Below, piece after piece: positions 13,739 through 18,770 of a stretch of 18,770 bases of DNA. This DNA is from an uncultured Sutterella sp. (GTDB lineage: Bacteria > Pseudomonadota > Gammaproteobacteria > Burkholderiales > Burkholderiaceae_F). How positions within the stretch are numbered: the stretch's first letter is position 1; each line of letters opens with the position of its first letter. A model generated the notes under the pieces. That model did no database searches. It was given only the letters and a program-made list of their open reading frames with translations, and had not been told where the DNA came from. Position numbers and translations under genes: made by a program. The stretch is from NCBI GenBank assembly GCA_905206365.1, contig CAJLHF010000041.1, positions 1 through 18,770 on the forward strand, written 5' to 3'.

Positions 13739-14368
13739 ATGCGCAACTCTTTTGCCGGCCTTCTTCTCGCTCTCGGCCTCGGCGCCGGTACGGTTTTTGC
13801 GGCCGACGCTCCGGCTGCTCCTGAGACTCCCGCTGCGGCAACCGTTCCCGCCGCCATCGAAGTGGGCGACATCACGTTCACGGGAAGCTTCCCCTTGGCC
13901 GGGAAGACGCTCCTCCTGCAGGGTGCGGGGCTTCGCCAAATCGTTTTCTTCAAGGTCTACGGCGCCGCGCTTTACGTTGAAAAGCACGCCGCCTCGACCG
14001 CGGATGTTTTCTCCGCCGACACGCCGCGCGCCGTTCGTCTCGGGCTCCTGCGCAATGTCAAGGGGACCGACTTCATCGAAGCACTCGAGTCGGGTCTCGA
14101 CGCCAATCTGACGCCCGAAGGCAAGAGCGCGATCACGAACGAGCTTGATCAGCTCAAAGATCTCATGCGCGCGATCGGCGACGTGAAAAAAGGCGACATG
14201 GTTGACTTCGAGTACACGACCGAAAACGGCACGACGTTGCGCTTGAACGGCAAGCCCGTGGGCCCCTCCATCGCCGGCAAAGCCCTCTACGATGCGGTGC
14301 TTGCGATTTGGCTCGGCGAGCGTCCGATCGACAACCGCCTGAAGGAAGCAATGATGGGCGTGCGCTGA
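13739..14368 (+). CDS. Secreted chalcone isomerase-like protein (209 aa)
   Basis: A signal peptide (MRNSFAGLLLALGLGAGTVFA, cleavage near residue 22) is followed by an Ala/Pro-rich linker and a chalcone isomerase-like domain of the bacterial periplasmic type (Pfam Chalcone_2). Matching features are the opening beta strands TFTGSFPLAGKTLLLQGAGLR, KVYGAALYVEK, the helical middle and a C-terminal GPSIAGKALYDAVLAIWLGE. Bacterial members of this fold are not known to act in flavonoid chemistry; some bind lipid or fatty acid, and most are uncharacterised. AGGAGG lies eight bases before the ATG, so strong translation is expected. It follows the transporter by 111 bases and has a strong terminator behind it. 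Confidence 0.85.
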   Translation: MRNSFAGLLLALGLGAGTVFAADAPAAPETPAAATVPAAIEVGDITFTGSFPLAGKTLLLQGAGLRQIVFFKVYGAALYVEKHAASTADVFSADTPRAVRLGLLRNVKGTDFIEALESGLDANLTPEGKSAITNELDQLKDLMRAIGDVKKGDMVDFEYTTENGTTLRLNGKPVGPSIAGKALYDAVLAIWLGERPIDNRLKEAMMGVR

Positions 14369-14416
14369 GATCTGCAGGGATCCGAAAAGATCCTCCTCTG
14401 TCCGCCCTCTTCTCTT

Positions 14417-14450
14417 GAAACCCCCGATTTTTCGGGGGTTTCGCATTTTT
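14417..14450 (+). terminator. Terminator of the chalcone isomerase-like gene
   Basis: GAAACCCCCGA and TCGGGGGTTTC form a perfect 11-bp stem with a TTTT loop, followed by GCATTTTT. Confidence 0.92.
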
Positions 14451-14635
14451 GCGAAGTACTTCGAACGAAGTCTCCGCCTGCAATTGAGGTATCGAGTATG
14501 TCTTTTTGCAGGAGATTTCCGGTACCCGAAAGACGCTCTTCGTTACCGCGTTTACAAAAGGCCTCCAAAGGCTTCAAGAAACGCACGCGGGCCTTCGCCT
14601 TTTCCGCGCGGCCAAAGGGCGCGCTCGTGGCGTTC

Positions 14636-14929
14636 TTACCTGCGGTGCTTGCGGATGAAACGCTTCATCGACCCCACGAGGTAGCCGATTTCGTAGAGTC
14701 GGGCGCCCATGAGTCGAATGAGCCCCTCGACGTCCACGGCCGGAATCTGATCGGCGACGTAGCCTTCGAGCTCTTCCCTCAGAACCTCTTCGGGCGGTCG
14801 ATGACGCATGGCCGCAACCGCCCGAAGCGTACGAAGCGCGTCGGGCGAAAGCCGCCCCATGATGGCGGCCATGTCGGCTTGGGCGAGCGCGCGGTTCGTC
14901 GGCCGCCCCGATCCTGCGGGCTCAGTCAT
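14636..14929 (-). CDS. Uncharacterised small helical protein (97 aa)
   Basis: I do not recognise this protein. From the ATG at 14929 it begins MTEPAGSGRPTNRALAQADM, continues as amphipathic helices (LSPDALRTLRAVAAMRHRPPEEVLREELEGYV resembles a small ribbon-helix-helix-like or DUF-type helical segment) and ends in a strongly basic tail, KRFIRKHRR. The ATG overlaps the end of the upstream gene by eight bases, so the two are probably translationally coupled. Starting further upstream (14995) would read through the upstream gene's coding sequence. A basic tail could mean nucleic-acid binding, but no motif confirms this. Confidence 0.6.
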   Translation of the reverse strand: MTEPAGSGRPTNRALAQADMAAIMGRLSPDALRTLRAVAAMRHRPPEEVLREELEGYVADQIPAVDVEGLIRLMGARLYEIGYLVGSMKRFIRKHRR

Positions 14930-15362
14930 GGGTCGCGGAGCACGCGCAGTTGGCACCTTGCTGCATCCCGCCGTTCGCGTGACCCGCGAACGCAAGGCAC
15001 AGGGCCCCGAGCACGATCTGCGCTTCGATCACGCGCGCCACGGCCTCGAGCATCCCCGTTTCGTCGGTTGTCGTGAAAATGCGGCCTTCCTCGTCGATTT
15101 GCAGACCGCAGCGGATCCACTCGTCCTGAATACCCGCAAATACGGGAGATTTCGTCACGGCGTCGAATGCGGGAAGAAGACGCTTCATCGCACCGTCGTC
15201 GTGCACGAAATAAAAGCCCCCCTCCATCGCACGCACCGACACGGCCGCGCGTTCCATCGTACCGGGAATCGCAAAGGGCGTCGTCACACGGTCGTCGCGC
15301 ATTTCCACGATACCGTTGCCCGGTCGAACCTGAAGAAAATCACGAAGGTCTTCGAAAAGCAT
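14922..15362 (-). CDS. Uncharacterised protein, possibly DUF1828-like (146 aa)
   Basis: The protein starts MLFEDLRDFLQVRPGNGIVEMRDD. The pattern of a beta-rich first half with GGFYFVHDDGAM, followed by a helical part with CGLQIDEEGRIFTTTDETGMLEAVARVIEAQ, resembles DUF1828 proteins, where a strand-strand-helix domain carries an L(S/T)DDG-type turn and a geI strand. I call this with low confidence. The C-terminus ends CACSATHD with three Cys in the last 30 residues. AGGAGG lies five bases before the ATG. It is first in a two-gene unit with the 97-residue protein. Its leader carries two small hairpins. Confidence 0.7.
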   Translation of the reverse strand: MLFEDLRDFLQVRPGNGIVEMRDDRVTTPFAIPGTMERAAVSVRAMEGGFYFVHDDGAMKRLLPAFDAVTKSPVFAGIQDEWIRCGLQIDEEGRIFTTTDETGMLEAVARVIEAQIVLGALCLAFAGHANGGMQQGANCACSATHD

Positions 15363-15446
15363 ATGGGCCTCCTGAGTTGAAAACGGGTTGCACGTTCGGC
15401 ATCCGACGCGGTCGTTCGTTCCGATCGGAAATGTTGTCGTTTTTGT

Positions 15447-15467
15447 CGCCCGGTTCGCAACCGGGCG
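15447..15467. repeat. 9-bp hairpin in the leader of the 15362 gene
   Basis: CGCCCGGTT and AACCGGGCG flank a 3-base loop. A second small stem (TCCCC/GGGGA) lies at about 15480-15497. Both would be transcribed in the leader of the minus-strand gene pair if the promoter lies near 15510, where GATAAA is a possible -10. The 338-base spacer 15363-15700 otherwise holds only the terminator at 15639-15673. Confidence 0.5.
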
Positions 15468-15638
15468 CGTACCTCACCCGTCCCCGAAACGCCGGGGAAA
15501 TTTTTATCGTAGCAAATTCCGTGCGATGCGACGCACCTGCGAACGTCTTTTGCCAAGCAGCCCGCCGTCCTTTGAGAAAGCGCAAGCCGAAGACCGCATT
15601 TACCCGTTTCCAAGCTTGAAGTGACAAACATAGAAAGG

Positions 15639-15673
15639 AAAAGCGCTCGGATTCGCACAGCCGAGCGCTTTTT
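15639..15673. terminator. Bidirectional terminator after the three-gene operon
   Basis: AAAAGCGCTCGG and CCGAGCGCTTTTT form a 12-bp stem around a 10-base loop. On the minus strand it ends the operon at 15701-17214. Confidence 0.9.
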
Positions 15674-15700
15674 CCCCGCCTTGAGGCGAAAATCTCACCG

Positions 15701-16204
15701 TCAGCCCTCGTACATCCCCGTCAGGCGACGTGCCCAACGCGCGCCGTGAAAGCCGAGGAAATCGTCCACCGAGCCCTCCGTCGGATGCTCGTGGAAGTAT
15801 TCAAGCGCACCCGCAGTTTCGGCGACGAACTGCCGCACCGCACGTTCGATGACGGTGCGATCCGACGGGAACCCTGCACGGAGCGTTTCGTCCGTCTCGC
15901 GCAGGTACTCGGCGAGCCCCGCGGGCAACCACTCGCCCGTGTCTTCGAAATGGGGGTTTTCGCCCGCGAACGTGAGCGTAAGCCAATCGACGAGCGCTTC
16001 GGTGCGCTCGACATGCTCCTCGGCGCTCATTTCGCCCGAGAGTTCGGCGTCAAAGCGCTTTTTCATATTGCGGCACGCCTGCCCGAGAAGTCCTTCGACC
16101 ACTTCGATCGAGAGCAAATCGGGGCGACGTTCGGCCTTCGAGCCGTGATCGTGCCCGCAGGAGCGCCGGCAATCGGAGGCGCATCCGGATCCGCATCGAG
16201 CCAT
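15701..16204 (-). CDS. Uncharacterised protein with Cys/His-rich N-terminus (167 aa)
   Basis: This is the last gene of a three-gene operon. The first 20 residues contain Cys4, Cys8, Cys12, Cys16, His18 and His20, a regular C-x3-C-x3-C-x3-C-x-H-x-H array that looks like a metal or Fe-S site and matches no family I know. The rest (about 30-167) is helical: MKKRFDAELSGEMSAEEHV, then GENPHF, LPAGLAEYLRETDETLRAG and a final WARRLTGMYEG. This second half shows spaced similarity to the preceding operon gene: GEN, LR 20 residues later, Gly ten further on, and W-x-R-R-x-T-G at the end. GAGGGGAGGG precedes the ATG. The 12-base gap to the upstream gene supports co-transcription. Cytosolic; function unknown. 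Confidence 0.75.
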   Translation of the reverse strand: MARCGSGCASDCRRSCGHDHGSKAERRPDLLSIEVVEGLLGQACRNMKKRFDAELSGEMSAEEHVERTEALVDWLTLTFAGENPHFEDTGEWLPAGLAEYLRETDETLRAGFPSDRTVIERAVRQFVAETAGALEYFHEHPTEGSVDDFLGFHGARWARRLTGMYEG

Positions 16205-16216
16205 GACGCCCTCCCC

Positions 16217-16684
16217 TCAATTGTCGGTCGAGCCCGTGAAGCGACGCTCCCAGAGGGCGACAAGCCCCAGGACGCGTTCCTTCTTTTCGTCTTCGCTCAG
16301 AGGCGGATTCGCGCGCACGATGTCGCGGATCGTCCCGTAAACTTCCCTCATGAAGGTGCGGCACGCGCCCACCATGAGAGCTCGGGGATTTTCGCTTTCG
16401 ACCCCCTCGAAAAGCTGCGGCTCCGCGGCACGCAGTTTTTCAACGAGCGCGCCCCCGACGTAGGGAAGCTCCGTCGTAACGGCGTCGTTCTCGCCCATCA
16501 ACACGCGGGCCATGGCCCGAACGGCCGCATCGTCGCGCTCGGCGGCTTCGTCGGGAGTGAGCTTGCTTTGACGGACGTCGGCAATTTGCTGAAAAACTGC
16601 TTCGAAGGTAAGGCGCAACGTCAGAAGCAGAGTCGCGCGGTCGAACACTTCGATCTTTTTCGCATCGGACTGAACCCCGGTCAT
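16217..16684 (-). CDS. Uncharacterised helical protein, probable relative of its neighbour (155 aa)
   Basis: Second gene of the operon. It begins MTGVQSDAKKIEVFDRATLLLTLRL and is predicted fully helical and acidic, with no signal peptide or membrane span. From GEND at about residue 65 it follows the same residue spacing as the 167-residue protein, ending WERRFTG, so the two look like diverged duplicates, one with and one without the Cys/His head. The ATG overlaps the stop of the upstream gene by four bases (ATGA), indicating translational coupling. No known family recognised. Confidence 0.72.
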   Translation of the reverse strand: MTGVQSDAKKIEVFDRATLLLTLRLTFEAVFQQIADVRQSKLTPDEAAERDDAAVRAMARVLMGENDAVTTELPYVGGALVEKLRAAEPQLFEGVESENPRALMVGACRTFMREVYGTIRDIVRANPPLSEDEKKERVLGLVALWERRFTGSTDN

Positions 16685-17214
16685 TCCGCCGTCTCCTCGT
16701 CCTTCGTCGCGCCGGCATCGTTCGATTCGCCGAGCAACCAGGAGCCGAACTCAAGCACGACGAGGTGCACGACGGGATCGGCGAGGAAGCGGTGAATCGC
16801 CTCGTCCTCGAAAGTTTTCGCGTCGTTGCGCTCGAACCATTCGCGCGCGAGCTCTTCGATTTCTTCGAAAAAGACCTGAATCGCGAGGATGATGATCTGA
16901 TCGTCTTCGTCAAAAAGGGCGCGGTCCTCGTCGGAGAGTTCCTTCAGACGCTCGACGACGATGGCGTCGTTGCGAAGGCGCGCCCCCGCACCCGCGAGCG
17001 TCCAGCCCTTCGGGAGCTGCACGATGCCGCTTTCTTCGGAAAAGACACCGGCAAGACCGAAGAGCACTTCGGAGACCTTGCGGGCGGCCTCTTCGGGGTC
17101 TTCGATGCGAAGCGCACGCAAAAATTCGCCGCCCGCGTAGGTGAGCAGCTCGGCGAGCGTGTCGGGATCCTCAAGCGTGGGCGGAACGGCAAGAGCCGTG
17201 GATTCGGTCGTCAT
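16681..17214 (-). CDS. Uncharacterised acidic helical protein (177 aa)
   Basis: First gene of the operon. It begins MTTESTALAVPPTLEDPDTLAEL and is very acidic, especially at DEDRALFDEDDQ and the DEETAE end. Helices dominate, with a hydrophobic C-terminal stretch (PVVHLVVLEFGSWLL, about 147-161) too polar at its edges to be a clear membrane span. GGAGG lies eight bases before the ATG and a TATAAT box 42 bases before it. Charged helical proteins in coupled small operons are often chaperone- or complex-like, but I have no motif to support any function. Confidence 0.75.
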   Translation of the reverse strand: MTTESTALAVPPTLEDPDTLAELLTYAGGEFLRALRIEDPEEAARKVSEVLFGLAGVFSEESGIVQLPKGWTLAGAGARLRNDAIVVERLKELSDEDRALFDEDDQIIILAIQVFFEEIEELAREWFERNDAKTFEDEAIHRFLADPVVHLVVLEFGSWLLGESNDAGATKDEETAE

Positions 17215-17255
17215 AAAAAAGCCTCCGTAAGGGGCGAAGTATGTCGGAAGCGAAA

Positions 17256-17261
17256 ATTATA
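17256..17261 (-). promoter_or_regulatory. Consensus -10 box of the three-gene operon
   Basis: TATAAT on the minus strand, 41 bases before the operon's first ATG. The -35 region has no good match at 16-18 bases, so an activator may be needed. Confidence 0.5.
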
Positions 17262-17649
17262 CGGACCGCGGACAAAAAACTCCCGCAACATCTACGATTC
17301 GGGAAGTGGCGGAGAGTAGATCGTTGCGGGACAAGAGACGAGGCCGATGACGCGAGCTGCCCGGCTGCGCCAGGAGGTGTTTGACAGCGGGCGCTCAGAG
17401 AGAGGAGCGTAACGACCTCGCTAAGGAAATAGTAGCGGTTTACGATCCGATCGGATACCGCTTTCCCGAGAGACCTTGTTGCCGGACAAGGTTTGCGCCA
17501 TTCGAGCACAATCCCCTCTTGTACGCCCCGAAAATCGGTGAAAAAATGATTGTTTTCACACAGGTTTCCGGAATCGGACGTACCGGTTCGCCCGTGCCTC
17601 CGCACCCGCTTCTCCGTCCCGCTCTTCCGTTTTTCTTCCCTTTTTTCCG
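17262..17649. other. Gene-free spacer with two dyads
   Basis: No credible gene lies here. It holds a dyad at about 17430-17462 (AGCGGT/ACCGCT enclosing the palindrome ATCCGATCGGAT), a perfect 6-bp hairpin CCTTGT/ACAAGG at 17474-17491 with a 6-base loop, and an AT-rich GTGAAAA...TTTTCAC dyad at about 17537-17557 that may act as a weak terminator for the HAD gene. ORFs here are antisense or short and lack ribosome-binding sites. Composition is visibly less GC-rich than the flanking genes. Confidence 0.4.
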
Positions 17650-18408
17650 TCACGCCAGGCAACCGGCCGGGCGCAATCCCGCGCGCTCTTCCTCGTCGAG
17701 GAGTCGATGGAGCTCCTCGTAAGACTCGAACCGTCGAAGCGCAAGCGCGTCGTTCGTCGCACGTTCTCCGTCCGAATGTCGCTCCGAGATCACGATCGCG
17801 TCGACCCCGGCGGCCGCAGCCGCACGAAGACCCGCCGTGGCGTCTTCGACCATGAGAGCGTCCTTCGGGTCCGTGCCGGTTTCTTCAAGAATGCGGTTGA
17901 GAACCTCGGGATCGGGTTTCGTCGCCCGCACGTCGTCGCGCGTCTTCACGATCGAAAAGATGTCGTAAATCACGGCCTCCCTGCGCATGGCTTCGTTTTC
18001 GTTCGAATAGACGTCGACGTTGCGGCGGCGCGTCGTCGTCGCAATCGCGAGCTTGACACCCGCATCGTGAAGGCGTCGCACGAAGGAGGCGGCGCCCGGC
18101 TGCCAGACCACCTTCTCGCGCAGGAAGTCCTGAGCGATCTGGTAGCGACGGGTATGGATCTCTTCGGGCGTGCCCGGCATGTCGAATTTCGCCTTGAGGT
18201 CGGCGCAGTACTTCACATAGGCTTCGGACCCTTCGCCGTAGCGCGAAAGCGACGCGACGCGCAGTTCGTACGCCTCCTTCTCGGTGAGGCGCACACGATC
18301 GCGCGAAAGCTCCTCAACGAGCGCGGAGTCGACGAGACTCCAAATGCCTAGCGAATCGATGAGTGTACCGTCAAGATCGAAAACGACGAGCGAGCGGTCG
18401 AGAAACAT
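17650..18408 (-). CDS. HAD superfamily (subfamily IA) hydrolase (252 aa)
   Basis: This is a cytosolic phosphatase or phosphomutase of the haloacid dehalogenase superfamily. Motif I is FDLDGTLIDS (Asp10 nucleophile, Asp12 acid-base), motif II is LAIATTTRR, motif III Lys lies in KPDPEVLNRIL and motif IV is MVEDATAG, with a helical cap between I and II as in beta-phosphoglucomutase and phosphoglycolate phosphatase relatives. The VEDATAGLRAAAAAGVDAIV ending is typical of PGMB-like members. Substrate is not predictable. AAGGA lies six bases before the ATG at 18408. It is monocistronic. Confidence 0.92.
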   Translation of the reverse strand: MFLDRSLVVFDLDGTLIDSLGIWSLVDSALVEELSRDRVRLTEKEAYELRVASLSRYGEGSEAYVKYCADLKAKFDMPGTPEEIHTRRYQIAQDFLREKVVWQPGAASFVRRLHDAGVKLAIATTTRRRNVDVYSNENEAMRREAVIYDIFSIVKTRDDVRATKPDPEVLNRILEETGTDPKDALMVEDATAGLRAAAAAGVDAIVISERHSDGERATNDALALRRFESYEELHRLLDEEERAGLRPAGCLA

Positions 18409-18544
18409 GGGAATCCTTGGAAAAACGTGTTGGAAAAACCGTCCGATGCCTTTGCCGTTGGAAGACTTTGGAAACCTTCGGAGGTTGCCGGGAAATACCG
18501 AAATCGAGAGAAGTTCGCCGCAGTTCGAATAAGCGGCCCTTACC

Positions 18545-18628
18545 CGACGTGCCGTAAAGCCCCGCCGTTCACGGTGGGGATATAAGGCACCCGCGCGAAG
18601 CGCCGGAATAATGTACTACAATATTCGT
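18545..18628 (+). mobile_element. Left end and promoter region of an IS200/IS605-type element
   Basis: CCCCGCCG and CGGTGGGG form an 8-bp stem (one G-T pair) with a TTCA loop at about 18559-18578, followed by GATATAAGG, the typical leader in front of tnpB genes of this superfamily. TACAAT near 18616 may be the -10 box. The exact left boundary cannot be fixed without an empty-site comparison. Confidence 0.65.
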
Positions 18629-18770
18629 ATGAAGATCACCTGCGCCTTTAAGTACGAACTCTACGTGGACGAGACCCTGCGTGTGGCTTTGAGCCGCAAC
18701 GCCGGTTGCCGTAGATTTGTCTTCAACAAGGCGCTGGACATCCAAAACGAGCGAAAGGAAAAGGGCGAAA
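18629..18770 (+). CDS. tnpB: TnpB (OrfB) RNA-guided endonuclease, N-terminal part
   Basis: The first 47 codons read MKITCAFKYELYVDE...NAGCRRFVFNKALDIQN, the conserved start of IS200/IS605 OrfB/TnpB (helix-turn-helix OrfB domain, where FKYRLYP and GCxRFVYN are usual). TnpB is an RNA-guided nuclease that helps retain the transposon; its RuvC catalytic residues lie beyond the window. An in-frame ATG at 18611 would add six residues, but homology begins at MKIT. The gene is cut by the window end, not visibly broken. Confidence 0.9.
   Translation, partial: MKITCAFKYELYVDETLRVALSRNAGCRRFVFNKALDIQNERKEKGE

Noticed and set aside
12980..14446. 488-codon minus-strand frame opposite the exporter and chalcone isomerase-like genes
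   Set aside because: It covers two genes with strong features plus their spacer and has shadow-like composition.
14498..14640. Possible small gene after the chalcone isomerase-like terminator
   Set aside because: Open frames here have no ribosome-binding site and continue into the antisense of the 97-residue gene; a 7-base CCTGCAA/TTGCAGG inverted repeat near 14476-14510 is the only structure.
1..18770. CRISPR arrays, tRNA or rRNA genes, prophage or conjugation genes
   Set aside because: No regularly spaced repeats, no tRNA-like cloverleaf and no conserved rRNA segments were found, and no such proteins are encoded.

Overview
The window is GC-rich bacterial DNA, with G/C favoured at third codon positions. 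The gene content is a DcuC-family dicarboxylate carrier, a C69 dipeptidase, an M20 peptidase, a secreted FMN/FAD flavoprotein of the fumarate/urocanate-reductase type and several helical orphan proteins. That combination suggests an anaerobic, amino-acid- and organic-acid-respiring betaproteobacterium of the Sutterellaceae type. The taxonomic guess is inference from gene content and base composition; no rRNA or other marker is present.

Left third (1-7407): the window opens with the right end of an IS200/IS605-type element, which abuts the 5'-truncated remnant of an aromatic amino acid lyase-like gene (111-1616). The remnant also carries an in-frame stop codon and lacks the canonical MIO triad. 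A C69 dipeptidase follows on the + strand (1833-3584). Back-to-back terminators separate it from a minus-strand group: the DcuC-type carrier, a helical orphan protein and an M20 metallopeptidase.

Middle (7408-11828): a gene for a secreted FMN_bind plus FAD_binding_2 reductase reads divergently from the M20 gene. It is split by a roughly 2.2 kb IS110-superfamily element that has the subterminal inverted repeats of the IS1111 group. Excising 9288-11489 restores an uninterrupted 601-residue frame, so the insertion can be placed to within two bases. Both non-coding flanks of the element are rich in RNA-like structure. The left flank has a self-contained promoter-hairpin-terminator unit of about 79 nt, a candidate guide (bridge/seek) RNA.

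Right third (11829-18770): terminators and a decayed solo IS200/IS605-like end come first. Then come a 49-residue membrane protein gene, an EamA/DMT exporter, a secreted chalcone-isomerase-like protein, two overlapping minus-strand genes (one perhaps DUF1828-like) and a three-gene minus-strand operon of unknown helical proteins, one with a Cys/His-rich N-terminus. A HAD-IA phosphatase follows, and the window ends in the left end and first 47 codons of a TnpB gene.

As a whole, peptide hydrolases, a lyase-like protein, an organic-acid carrier and an extracytoplasmic flavin reductase would fit a pathway that releases amino acids, deaminates them and uses the unsaturated acid as electron acceptor. 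The lyase-like and reductase genes are both disrupted here, so this strain may be losing the trait. The most novel material is the RNA structure in the IS1111-type element, the MIO-less lyase relative, and the uncharacterised operon at 15701-17214.
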